Assembly (NCBI RefSeq): GCF_020194955.2 | Contig: NZ_JAFCIY020000015.1 | Location: 1 to 34,758, forward strand | Length of the DNA: 34,758 nt | Direction of reading: 5' to 3' | Source of the DNA: Desulfuromonas sp. CSMB_57 | GTDB lineage: Bacteria; Desulfobacterota; Desulfuromonadia; Desulfuromonadales; Syntrophotaleaceae | Shown here: positions 25,141 through 33,074 of the stretch, piece after piece | Position numbering within the stretch: position 1 is the stretch's first letter | Layout: each line of letters opens with the position of its first letter | Made by a program: the position numbers and the translations under genes | Notes under the pieces: generated by a model | Databases searched by the model: none | The model's input: only the letters and a program-made list of their open reading frames with translations | Told to the model about the DNA's origin: nothing

Positions 25141-25431
25141 CTAAAGATGCCGGTTGAAATCCATTTTTTGGTGCAATATCCGCACAACATCGATTCCGTC
25201 AGATAGCACTTTGAAGAAAATGACGTGAGAACCGGCGTATACTTTTCGGTATCCCGGCCTCATATCTGCAATATCTATAGAAGTTGCGAGATCGGTGGCC
25301 TGTTTTTCCATTACCGCCCACAGTTCACGGACATATTTTTCTGCCTGGTCCATACCCCATCGGGCAAAGGTGAAATCCCAGATATCGTCCAGGTCTCCCT
25401 TGGCCTTGGGCGTTAAGGTGACCCTGCTCAT
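25141..25431 (-). CDS. parE: ParE/RelE-family toxin
   Basis: A 96-residue toxin of the RelE/ParE superfamily. The N-terminus VTLTPKAKGDLDDIWDFTFARWG and the C-terminal core GYRKVYAGSHVIFFKVLSDGIDVVRILHQKMD are typical of ParE proteins, which poison DNA gyrase. It overlaps the antitoxin gene by four bases (ATGA), the usual coupling. Confidence 0.9.
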   Translation of the reverse strand: MSRVTLTPKAKGDLDDIWDFTFARWGMDQAEKYVRELWAVMEKQATDLATSIDIADMRPGYRKVYAGSHVIFFKVLSDGIDVVRILHQKMDFNRHL

Positions 25432-25661
25432 ACGGAAAGGGACTTCTTCTTGTCCGCGATGAAGGCTTCAATGTCCAAGCCCGTAGAGGGGCCGGAATTT
25501 TCTCCCTCAATCAAGGCCCTTCTTAATTCTTCCAGCTTGAGATGGTCTCTCCGAATCAGGTCCCGCACATAGTCCGAGGCATTGGCATACCTCCCGGACT
25601 GCACACATTCCTCGACCCATTTCTTCATCTGCTCGGGCAATGAAATATTCATCGTCGCCAT
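25428..25661 (-). CDS. parD: ParD-type ribbon-helix-helix antitoxin
   Basis: A 77-residue antitoxin. The N-terminal ribbon-helix-helix reads MNISLPEQMKKWVEECVQSGRYANASDYVRDLIRRD, and the acidic, flexible C-terminal region binds the toxin. AGGAGA precedes the ATG. An operator lies within the promoter just upstream, consistent with autorepression. Confidence 0.9.
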   Translation of the reverse strand: MATMNISLPEQMKKWVEECVQSGRYANASDYVRDLIRRDHLKLEELRRALIEGENSGPSTGLDIEAFIADKKKSLSV

Positions 25662-25692
25662 GGGGCTCTCCTTTTTATCGGGTGATGACTAC

Positions 25693-25721
25693 ACCCTATG
25701 GCAATCTTTGCCATCTGTCAA
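25693..25721 (-). promoter_or_regulatory. parDE promoter with operator inside the spacer
   Basis: On the minus strand, TTGACA (25721-25716), a 17-bp spacer and TAGGGT (25698-25693) form a promoter 32 bp before the parD ATG. The spacer contains a perfect palindrome, TGGCAA-AGA-TTGCCA (25713-25699), the likely ParD binding site. Confidence 0.6.
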
Positions 25722-26083
25722 CCGGAGGCAACCCGTTTGGGAGGGGTCCATTACCTGGTCTCCAGGGTGAAAGTGGCCCTCAGTCTTAACGGAGGTACTC
25801 AATCCAGGTTCGGCAGCTACGATGGGCGGCGAGAGAGCAGGCATCCTCACCGTAGTTGGCGGGGCAAACTGTCGGCACCGGCTGATTTTTCAACTTGTCG
25901 TCAACGTTCATAAAGGAAAACAGGAGGAGTTGGAAAGAGCCTTGGTGGTCCGGTCGCGGCTGATGTGTTCGATGTTGGCTTCCCCGTCAACAGGCCGTGG
26001 AAGCCCGGCTCATCCTGGGCCGCATGGAGGCCGCTGAGCATGATAAACTCCGCCTTGTTGCGCGGTTCCCGCAACAGGACCTG
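25722..26083. other. Gap with no supported gene
   Basis: This stretch between the parDE promoter and the YHS remnant holds short open frames without ribosome sites or recognisable motifs. It probably contains degraded sequence. Confidence 0.4.
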
Positions 26084-26197
26084 CTGCTGTTGTAATCTAC
26101 CACCGAAGTCAAGCAAATGTTTGCAAAGGATAAGGCTGGGAACCTCCGCAAGGCCGCGGAAAATTGGGTCAAAATGGAATCTGATATGGCGGGATAG
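26084..26197 (+). pseudogene. C-terminal remnant of a YHS-domain gene
   Basis: The frame ending at TAG 26195-26197 encodes TEVKQMFAKDKAGNLRKAAE then NWVKMESDMAG. It is closely similar to the C-terminus of the intact YHS protein at 27588-27983. The aligned frame contains an in-frame TAA at 26093 where the intact gene has CAA, and similarity stops upstream of about 26084. It is thus a truncated, decayed paralogue, followed by the hairpin repeat. Confidence 0.75.
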
Positions 26198-26233
26198 TCC
26201 ATATGCTCACAGCAAGGCCGGCGACTTCCATCG

Positions 26234-26280
26234 ACAAATGGCCTTCCGATGAGCGGAAGGCCATTTGTCTAATCATGTCC
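26234..26280 (+). repeat. Dispersed hairpin repeat, copy 2
   Basis: Perfect 15-bp arms (ACAAATGGCCTTCCG and CGGAAGGCCATTTGT) surround the loop ATGAG at 26234-26268. Bases 26238-26280 match 8483-8525 in 37 of 43 positions, including the tail after the hairpin. It follows the YHS remnant and precedes the end of orphan modA. It could act as a terminator but lacks a T-run. Confidence 0.65.
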
Positions 26281-26323
26281 ACTGTGTGTGGCGAGTGTTT
26301 TTTGCCGCCACATTCCGTTGCAG

Positions 26324-27142
26324 TTAATCCGCCTGAGGGATCGCGGCCGCTTCAAATCCGTAATCCCGCAGAATGCCTTGCCCCTGGGGCGACAGGATGA
26401 ACATGGCCAGCCGCCATGCCTCCTCGGCGGCCCCTTTCCTGACGATGAGGCCGTAATCGGCACCCACGGACAGATTGTCCGGCACCCGGACAATCTGAAG
26501 CGCCGGGACTTCCTTTTGCGCCAGCACCGCATTGGTGCAGTAGGTCAGAAACACATCGGCCTGCTTTTCGGTCATGACCCAACCATAAGGGTTGCGACCT
26601 TCGGGAGCCTTGGCGCTGTCGGGTCCGCCGGTCAACTGCAGGGCCTTGCCGGAAAGGGTGTCGAAACTCCCGGTTTTGATGCCGTCAGCCTTTTTAAAGA
26701 GTTCCCACGCGTAGTCCCCGCTCGGATCCGCCTTCGGAGTCGAGGTTCCTACCCGAATCTTCCTGTCCATCATAACCTTGTAGAGATTGTCGGTGGTCAC
26801 CGCCAGACCGGGCTGCGCCAGACCACAGAGTTGATTCCGAGTGAACAGTACCACCGGACTGCCCCATCCGGCGGCGGCCAGGGTTTTCGGATGGTTCATG
26901 TCCGCAGAAGCAAATACATCGGGCTTTTCACCTGCTTCGATGGATTTGCGCAACAGTCCGCTGGGGCCGAATTTGGTGGTCACCTTGGTGCCATAGGCAT
27001 TTTCATAGGCGGCCACCACATCGCTGAGAGCAGCCTTCAAGCTGCCCGCGGCATAGAGGGTCAGGGACTCGGCCGACACGGCCAGAGGCGCAGAAAAAAC
27101 CAGCAGAGCCACCATCGTCAGGAACTTTTTACCAAACTTCAT
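26324..27142 (-). CDS. Orphan ModA-like molybdate/tungstate-binding protein
   Basis: A 272-residue binding protein with signal peptide (FLTMVALLVFSAPLAVSA). The mature start ESLTLYAAGSLKAALSDVVAAYE, then KFGPSGLLRKSIEAGEKPDVFASADMNHP, are the canonical ModA ligand loops. SPVVLFTRNQLCGLAQPGL and GTSTPKADPSGDYAWELF also fit. GGGGGAAATT precedes the ATG. No permease or ATPase gene is adjacent, so it must work with one of the other transporters here or act as a scavenger or sensor. A perfect dyad ATAAAAA-GA-TTTTTAT (27210-27225) lies in its leader, and a ModE-like box lies further upstream. Confidence 0.88.
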   Translation of the reverse strand: MKFGKKFLTMVALLVFSAPLAVSAESLTLYAAGSLKAALSDVVAAYENAYGTKVTTKFGPSGLLRKSIEAGEKPDVFASADMNHPKTLAAAGWGSPVVLFTRNQLCGLAQPGLAVTTDNLYKVMMDRKIRVGTSTPKADPSGDYAWELFKKADGIKTGSFDTLSGKALQLTGGPDSAKAPEGRNPYGWVMTEKQADVFLTYCTNAVLAQKEVPALQIVRVPDNLSVGADYGLIVRKGAAEEAWRLAMFILSPQGQGILRDYGFEAAAIPQAD

Positions 27143-27587
27143 AATTTCCCCCTTTTCTTAAACTGCCTGATTGACCAAAGAACTTTTCGGAAATCTATTT
27201 TTTCCCACAATAAAAAGATTTTTATATGCTTCCAAGCGCTTCCTCTCGTCACATCACAAGGAATCGAACCACCTCCTCAAATTCCAAGTCTGAAAAAGTG
27301 CCAAGGTGCATTGTGGACATGCTTGTTTGAGCCGATTGGGGCACCAAATAGAATTGGGGACAAATTAAGAATAGACCAATGAAATATCTTGCCAAGCCGA
27401 ATCGAAATATATTGAATTATATAGCGTAGTCTGCAAAAATCTACAAGAAACGATATCTATCGAACGAATGCTCCCTGGCCAACATTGGTACCATGCTGGA
27501 AATAATGTTGCATTTAATCGCCAATTCGTCATTTTTATGCCGTGGTCGCTGGTCTCCCAATCCCCTTCAACATGAAAGGAGTTTTCG
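27143..27587. other. Divergent regulatory region between orphan modA and YHS gene
   Basis: 445 bp without a supported gene. It contains the dyad ATAAAAA-GA-TTTTTAT (27210-27225), the ModE-like box (27403-27426) and a small palindrome CGATA-TC-TATCG (27451-27462). A TTCGATTCC-like string near 27260 (minus strand) resembles a tRNA T-loop but does not fold into a tRNA. Confidence 0.5.
27403..27426. promoter_or_regulatory. ModE-box-like dyad
   Basis: A 24-bp element with left half CGAAATAT, 8-bp centre ATTGAATT and right half ATATAGCG (reverse complement CGCTATAT). Spacing equals that of the dyads at 46-69 and 15583-15606. It could serve the orphan modA (minus) or the YHS gene (plus). Confidence 0.35.
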
Positions 27588-27983
27588 ATGAAGCACGTCT
27601 TGAATGCCGACCCTTTTGGAAAAATCGCGTTGCAGGGCTACGATCCGGTGGCCTTTCATTCTGCCGGCAAGCCGATGAAAGGGAATCCTGCAATTCTGGC
27701 TGAATATGCCGGCTACAAGTTTGTCTTTGCTTCCGAGGAGAACAAGACCGCATTTGAAAAACAACCCGAAAAATATCTGCCGGCGTTCGGTGGTTATTGT
27801 GCCTTCGGTATCTCCATCGGGGTATTGTTCCCGGTCGAAATCGACACCTGGGAGATCATCGATGGCCGCCTGGTGCTCCAATACACCACTGAAGTAAAGC
27901 AAATGTTCGAACAAGACAAAGCAGAAAACCTCCGCAAGGCCAATGAAAACTGGGCCAAAATGGAACCGGACATGGCGAAATAG
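27588..27983 (+). CDS. YHS-domain protein
   Basis: A 131-residue protein with no signal peptide. The N-terminal half is a YHS-type domain (IALQGYDPVAFHSAGKP, then YAGYKFVFASEENKTAFEKQPEKYLPAFGGYCAFG), a fold often linked to metal handling and found in copper-ATPases and oxygenases. The C-terminal half has NLRKANENWAKMEPDMAK. A GGAG site precedes the ATG. A decayed paralogue of its C-terminus lies at 26084-26197, so orphan modA is flanked by two YHS copies. The role is unknown. Confidence 0.85.
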   Translation: MKHVLNADPFGKIALQGYDPVAFHSAGKPMKGNPAILAEYAGYKFVFASEENKTAFEKQPEKYLPAFGGYCAFGISIGVLFPVEIDTWEIIDGRLVLQYTTEVKQMFEQDKAENLRKANENWAKMEPDMAK

Positions 27984-28013
27984 TCTCGATATCCCTGGAG
28001 CACGGTCAGCGAC

Positions 28014-28060
28014 TGCCATGCAAAAAAGGCCCCTCACAGAGGGGCCTTTTTTGCATGGCA
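28014..28060. terminator. Bidirectional terminator with 22-bp arms
   Basis: Perfect 22-bp arms surround the loop ACA: the left arm runs 28014-28035 and the right arm 28039-28060. Each arm carries GGCCCC-type sequence next to a run of six A or T, so it can end transcription both from the YHS gene (plus) and from the APC permease operon (minus). Confidence 0.92.
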
Positions 28061-28091
28061 AACTAATTTTTCGGTCGTCTTGGGCATTGTT

Positions 28092-29435
28092 TCAAGAAGG
28101 TGCGGCAACTTGGTCCGTGCCGGAATCTGCAAGCAGGCGCCGCCGGCGCTGCAAGAGATAGCAGGGCAACCCGCTCAGGGTCATCAACAGCCCCAGCAAG
28201 GCAGGTCCGGGTCGATCCCGGACAATCTGGACCAGAATCAACAGATACCCGCCCATGAACAATAGCGGCACCAAGGGATACCCCCAGGCCCGATAAAGTC
28301 GCGGCGTTTCCGGCCTCCGGAAGCGCAACACGAACAGGGCCAGACCGCAAGCCAGGCAGGACAAGACCATGACCGCCACGACGTAGCTAAGCAACTGGTC
28401 GAAGGTGCCCAGCACCAACAGCAGGATCCCCAACAGTGCCTGGCAGGCCAGGGCGACGGTCGGGGTGCGGTATTTCGGATGCAGATGGCCAAGTCGCACC
28501 GCGAAGAGTCCGTCTCGGCCCATGGCATAGGCGACCCGCGATCCGGTCATGACTGTCGCATTGATGCCGGCGGCAATAGCCAATATGATGGGCAGGGAAA
28601 CCCATCGCGCTACGCCCGACCCATAGAGCGACTGCAGGACCACTTGAGCGACGTTGGTGGCCCCGGCCAGCTCGGTCAAGGGCAGGGCCGTCACATAGAC
28701 CAGATTGATCAACAGGTAAATGACCGTCACCGCCAGGGTGCCGAAAATCAATGCCCGGGGCAGATTGCGCTGTGGATTGCTGATTTCGCCGCCGACATAG
28801 GCGGCGGCGAACCAGCCACTGAAGGTGAAAAGAACCGCGATCATGGGCCCGCCGAACATGCGCGACCAGCTTAACGGCATTGGTGCGACGCCGGTCAAGA
28901 GTTCCCAATTCACCCCCGGTGCCGCCAGACCCGCCAGCACCAGCCCCCCCAGAAGCGCCAGAGTTCCCAAGGCGAACAGGTTCTGGGTGGTGCCCCCGGG
29001 ACGAATGCCCAGCCAGTTGATGGCCGTAAAGATCAAAATCAGCCCGCCGCCAAGAACCATTTCGGAAACGCCGTTCAGCAGCGGCAGCGCCATCCGCAGA
29101 TAACTGGCCAAGGCGATGGACAGGGCAGCAATGGAGCCGGGATTGATGACCCAGAACGCCACCCAGCCCAACAGAAAACCGGCCCAGGGTCCGAAAGCTT
29201 CCTTGAGAAACTGATAATCACCGCCGGAGCGGGGAAACATCCCGGCCAACTCCGCATAGGTCAGCGCGCCGCACAGGGACAGCACGCCGCCCAGTACCCA
29301 GATACCCAGAAACAACCAGGGATGGGACAGTTCGCCGGCCAGAAAACCACTGGTGGTAAAAATGCCGGCACCGATGACATTGCCGATAATGAGCAGCACT
29401 GCATCGACCAAGGTCAGGCGACGACTCAAACTCAC
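28092..29435 (-). CDS. APC-superfamily amino acid permease
   Basis: A 447-residue membrane protein with about 12 hydrophobic segments. The N-terminal NVIGAGIFTTSGFLA is the GxGIF substrate-binding motif of the APC superfamily, and AELAGMFPRSGGDYQFLKEAFGPWAGFLLGW is typical of LAT-like members. VGGEISNPQRNLPRALIFG is also conserved. It likely imports or exchanges an amino acid. It overlaps the upstream tetrapyrrole-methylase fusion gene by ATGA (29432-29435), so it is the last gene of that operon. An amino acid carrier beside haem-handling proteins has no obvious explanation. Confidence 0.88.
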   Translation of the reverse strand: MSLSRRLTLVDAVLLIIGNVIGAGIFTTSGFLAGELSHPWLFLGIWVLGGVLSLCGALTYAELAGMFPRSGGDYQFLKEAFGPWAGFLLGWVAFWVINPGSIAALSIALASYLRMALPLLNGVSEMVLGGGLILIFTAINWLGIRPGGTTQNLFALGTLALLGGLVLAGLAAPGVNWELLTGVAPMPLSWSRMFGGPMIAVLFTFSGWFAAAYVGGEISNPQRNLPRALIFGTLAVTVIYLLINLVYVTALPLTELAGATNVAQVVLQSLYGSGVARWVSLPIILAIAAGINATVMTGSRVAYAMGRDGLFAVRLGHLHPKYRTPTVALACQALLGILLLVLGTFDQLLSYVVAVMVLSCLACGLALFVLRFRRPETPRLYRAWGYPLVPLLFMGGYLLILVQIVRDRPGPALLGLLMTLSGLPCYLLQRRRRLLADSGTDQVAAPS

Positions 29436-31198
29436 TCGACCATCCCTTCCGCAACCAACCGCGGACCGATATAGACCAAACCGAGGGTTTTTTCCGATTC
29501 GGCCCGCACTTGGTTGGCGGCCTGATTCAGGTTGGTCCTCACCAGTTTTTCGCTACCGGCAATACCTGCCGAATAGACCAGGGCCACAGGGGTTTGCCCG
29601 TCATAGTAGCGTTGCAGGAGGGGGACCAGTTTTTCGAATTCCCACATGGCCAGAAACAGGGCCATGGTTTCGCCGTTGGCGGCCGCCGCCTGCAGCAGTA
29701 ATTCGTTTTGGCGCAACCCCTCAGGCCCGGAAATGATGATGGATCCGGTGCCGGTGATGTCCCGGTTGATAACGGCGTTGGCGGCGTTGAAGGAACTCAT
29801 GGCCGGAATGGTGACGATTTGATCCTCGTTGAAATACTCCCGCACCCAGCGACTGCTGCCATAGATCATGGGATCGCCCCAATCCATGAAAGCAATACTG
29901 CGACCGTCGGCCAGCACCTCCTTGAGCTTTTTGATCTCACCGGCCCGCAACCGGGCCAGCATTTCGTCGAGTTGCTCTTCCGGCAAATCCGGCTGTTGGC
30001 GCCGATAGACGCCACGAATGAACTGCAGGGGATCAAAAAGATTTTCCTTGCCCCTCAGGTAATGGCCGAAACGCTTGACAATATCGGCCGGCGCCGCCAT
30101 GACGTCGACGCGGGCCAGAGCCGACAGGGCCTCCAGAGTGATCAGATCCGTATCACCGGGGCCGACGCCGATGATGTACAACTTGCCCGGTTGCCGCAAA
30201 TCCACTACCTCGATGCGCACCACGGCCTGGATATCGCGATCTTCGGTCAGTTCGTCCGGCACGATCATGGTGAATTTACCGCCGAAATCCTTGAAACTTT
30301 GCCCGTTTTTGGCCGTGGCAACAATGATGCGCCGCCCCTCGGGCGAAAGAAACAGTTCCCCCATGGCGAACAGGGCTCGATAGCCGTCGGGCGCCGAGAC
30401 CAGCACGGCCTTTTCCAGGTCCGGTTGTACGCCGGCCTGTTCCAGCAACTTCACCAGGGGAACGCCCCGGTACCGGTGCAGGCCCCGGAAACCGTGACTG
30501 CCGCCAAACAATTTCTTATGCACCTCGATTTGCGGATGACGAGACAAGTCCTTCAGTTCCAAAGGCTTGCCGACTAAACCGTCGATCCGGAAAGAATCGG
30601 AATAAAGGCGTGCCGAACGATCGATACGAATGTCGGGGTGCAGATCCATAACCTCGATACTGACCACATCCTCCAGGTAGCGCTCGGTATAGAAATCCCC
30701 GGTCAACAACAGTTTCGGCAATCCGACCCGACGTTGGAGGGTGGCCAACTGCGTCTTGTCGCCGGGATGGCGCGGAATGACTGGGTCCGCGCTCAGGGCA
30801 ATGGTGACCTCGGCCGGGTTGCTGTAATAGACCTCGCCCCAGGACAGCACCACCTGGCGCCCCTGACGATCGCGAACCCGGATGGCCACATCGATCGGCT
30901 TGGCGAAATCGGACGCCTCCTTTTGGATATGCGCCATGTCCAACAGGGTTTTCAGGGGTACCGCTCGGTGCTGAAAAAAGCCGTGGAAGCGTCCTTGCCG
31001 ATCCACTTCGTTGGCCTGTACGGTTACGGTCTGCAACCGCCCCAAGTCTTCGAGGGTCAGTCGCTGGGGATTTTTGACAATGCCGCTGATCGCCAGAACT
31101 GCCGGGGCGGCGGGCTTGTCATCGGCGGCCCAAATCGGCGCAGCCGTCAACAAAGCAATCAGCAAAGTGAATACGGACCATACGTTCCAATTCTTCAA
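29432..31198 (-). CDS. Exported SUOX-like/tetrapyrrole methylase fusion (copy without haem motif)
   Basis: A 588-residue protein. A TTG start at 31198 lies seven bases after GGAG, followed by a signal peptide (about 5-25). Two SUOX-like domains follow (about 33-185 and 200-335), with GFFQHRAVPLKTLLDMA and GLHRYRGVPLVKLLEQAGV plus VLVSAPDGYRALF. The C-terminal quarter starts YIIGVGPGDTDLITLEALSAL (GVGPGD at 344-349) and has DWGDPMIYGSSRWVREYF and AMSSFNAANA. This is the tetrapyrrole methylase (TP_methylase) fold that uses SAM. It is a clear paralogue of the neighbour at 31278, but lacks that protein's CxxCH segment: PVIPRHPGDKTQ replaces the longer region. No molybdenum-ligating Cys is visible. 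Confidence 0.8.
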   Translation of the reverse strand: MKNWNVWSVFTLLIALLTAAPIWAADDKPAAPAVLAISGIVKNPQRLTLEDLGRLQTVTVQANEVDRQGRFHGFFQHRAVPLKTLLDMAHIQKEASDFAKPIDVAIRVRDRQGRQVVLSWGEVYYSNPAEVTIALSADPVIPRHPGDKTQLATLQRRVGLPKLLLTGDFYTERYLEDVVSIEVMDLHPDIRIDRSARLYSDSFRIDGLVGKPLELKDLSRHPQIEVHKKLFGGSHGFRGLHRYRGVPLVKLLEQAGVQPDLEKAVLVSAPDGYRALFAMGELFLSPEGRRIIVATAKNGQSFKDFGGKFTMIVPDELTEDRDIQAVVRIEVVDLRQPGKLYIIGVGPGDTDLITLEALSALARVDVMAAPADIVKRFGHYLRGKENLFDPLQFIRGVYRRQQPDLPEEQLDEMLARLRAGEIKKLKEVLADGRSIAFMDWGDPMIYGSSRWVREYFNEDQIVTIPAMSSFNAANAVINRDITGTGSIIISGPEGLRQNELLLQAAAANGETMALFLAMWEFEKLVPLLQRYYDGQTPVALVYSAGIAGSEKLVRTNLNQAANQVRAESEKTLGLVYIGPRLVAEGMVE

Positions 31199-31277
31199 TG
31201 CAATACTCCCTCACACAAATTCTTCCATCCCGAAAGCCGCATGCAGCCTTGCAGGGTCCGAGGTCCCTCACAGACAA

Positions 31278-33074
31278 TCAGGGCCAGGCTCCGGCTTGGT
31301 GCGCCAGCGCCGGACCGACATAAATCAGACCGAGAAACTTTTCCTCTTCGTCAGCAAGTTTTTTGCTTACTTCATCGAGGGTGGTCCGTACCAGCTTCTC
31401 CCGACCGGAAATGCCGGCCGCATAGGCCAGGTTGACCGGCGTGCCGCCCACATAGTGTTTCCTGAACAGAGGCAGCAACTCCTGGAAATCCTTGAGACCC
31501 ATGAATATGGCCAGGGTATCGCCATTGGCGGCCACAGCGCGCAGCAGGTCCTCGTTGCGCCGCAAACCGTCAGGCGCGGAAATGATGATGGAGCCATTGC
31601 CGCCGATATCCCGCGCAACCATGGCATTGGCCGCATTGAAGGAACTCATGGCCGCCACGCTGACGATTTCATCCTCCTCAAAATAGTTGCGCACCCAGCG
31701 ACTGCTGCCGTAAATAAGGGGATCGCCCCAATCCAGAAAGGCCACGCTGCGCCCTGCGGCCAGGGCCGCCTTGATCTTCTTCACCGGCTCCTGCCGCATG
31801 GTATCGAGCCGGCGGTCAATCTCCTCTTTGGACAACTGGGGATTCTGCCGGGTGAATAGCGGACGGGCCATCTTCAGGGGATCGAACAGCTGCTCCTTGC
31901 CGGTAAGATAGGGAGCGAAACGCTTGGCGATATCGTCCGGTGCCGCCATGGCGTCGGCTTTCTGCAAGGCGGACAAGGCCTCCAGGGTAATGAGACTGGT
32001 ATCGCCGGGGCCAACGCCGATGATGAACAATTTTGCCCGTTGCCTCAAATCGACCACTTCGATACGGTCGACAGCTTGCACGTCGCGGTCATCGGTCAAC
32101 TCGTCTGGTACAATCATGGTGAACCTGCCGCCCGGGTCCTGAAAGGGCTTGCCGTTCTGGCTGGCGGCCACAATGATGCGGCGTCCGAGGGGAGAAAGAA
32201 ACAGTTCGCCCATGGCAAACAGAGCCCGGTAACCATCGGGGGCGGAAACCAGCACCGCCTGGTCCAGTTCGGGCTTGACGCCGGCGGCTTCAAGGAGCTT
32301 GACCAGCGGCACACCACGATAGCGATGCAAACCATGATAACCGCGCCCGGTGCCCACCACCTTTTTCTGGACTTCGATCTGCTCGTAACGGGCCAGATTG
32401 CTTATCTCCATAGGCTTGTCCACCGTCCCGGCAATACGAAATGATTTTGAGTAGGGTTTTGCCGAGCGGTCCACACGAATGTCCGGATGCAGATCCAGGA
32501 CTTCGATGCTGACAACATCCTCCAGGTTTCGATCATTGAAAAAATCACCGGTGAGCAACAATTTGGGGAATCCCACCCGCCGTTTAAGCACGTCCAAAGC
32601 CGGCTGGTATTCGGCGGGGCTGTGGCAGGAGGCGCAGTTGGCGGCCGAGTGTCTGGGCATGACCGGCTCCGCGCTGTAGGCAAGGGCGATCTCCCCGGGA
32701 TTGCTGTAAAATATCTCCCCCCACGAAAGCACCACCTGGCGCCCCTGGCGATCCCGCAAGCGGACCGCCACATCGACCGGTTTGGTAAAATCCTGGGCTT
32801 CCTTTTCGATCAGGGCCATTTCCAGCAACGTTCGCAGCGGCACTGCCTGGTATCGGAAAACACCATGGAATCGGCCGTCCCGGCTCACTTCGTTCATTTG
32901 CAAGGGAATCGATCGAAATTTGGCCAAATCATCCAGGGTCAGGCGTAAGGGATGTTTGACGATGCCGCCAACGGTCAGCACCGGGGGAGCAGGGTCCGCG
33001 GCCCGCAGCCGCGGGATGCCGATGAGGGCAACCAGCAGCAAACCAAAGGCGGCGGCAAAGGCGACTTTTTTCAT
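31278..33074 (-). CDS. Exported SUOX-like/tetrapyrrole methylase fusion with haem c motif
   Basis: A 598-residue protein starting MKKVAFAAAFGLLLVAL. The ATG at 33074 overlaps the ResB-like stop (ATGA) and follows AAGGAG; the frame upstream to 33134 is rejected. The signal peptide is about 1-25. The first SUOX-like domain (about 32-195) contains a haem c motif C147-A-S-C150-H151. The second spans about 210-345 (GLHRYRGVPLVKLLEAAGV). The TP_methylase domain starts LFIIGVGPGDTSLITLEAL (GVGPGD 353-358) and carries DWGDPLIYGSSRWVRNYF. An exported protein has no obvious access to SAM, so the methylase fold may bind a tetrapyrrole without catalysis, or the protein may not be fully exported. Co-expression with CcsA/ResB-like proteins suggests a haem-related role. 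Confidence 0.8.
   Translation of the reverse strand: MKKVAFAAAFGLLLVALIGIPRLRAADPAPPVLTVGGIVKHPLRLTLDDLAKFRSIPLQMNEVSRDGRFHGVFRYQAVPLRTLLEMALIEKEAQDFTKPVDVAVRLRDRQGRQVVLSWGEIFYSNPGEIALAYSAEPVMPRHSAANCASCHSPAEYQPALDVLKRRVGFPKLLLTGDFFNDRNLEDVVSIEVLDLHPDIRVDRSAKPYSKSFRIAGTVDKPMEISNLARYEQIEVQKKVVGTGRGYHGLHRYRGVPLVKLLEAAGVKPELDQAVLVSAPDGYRALFAMGELFLSPLGRRIIVAASQNGKPFQDPGGRFTMIVPDELTDDRDVQAVDRIEVVDLRQRAKLFIIGVGPGDTSLITLEALSALQKADAMAAPDDIAKRFAPYLTGKEQLFDPLKMARPLFTRQNPQLSKEEIDRRLDTMRQEPVKKIKAALAAGRSVAFLDWGDPLIYGSSRWVRNYFEEDEIVSVAAMSSFNAANAMVARDIGGNGSIIISAPDGLRRNEDLLRAVAANGDTLAIFMGLKDFQELLPLFRKHYVGGTPVNLAYAAGISGREKLVRTTLDEVSKKLADEEEKFLGLIYVGPALAHQAGAWP

Noticed and set aside
27241-27300. Minus-strand string resembling a tRNA T-arm (GGTTCGATTCC)
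   Set aside because: The flanking bases do not pair into a 5-bp T-stem, and no anticodon arm or acceptor stem could be built.
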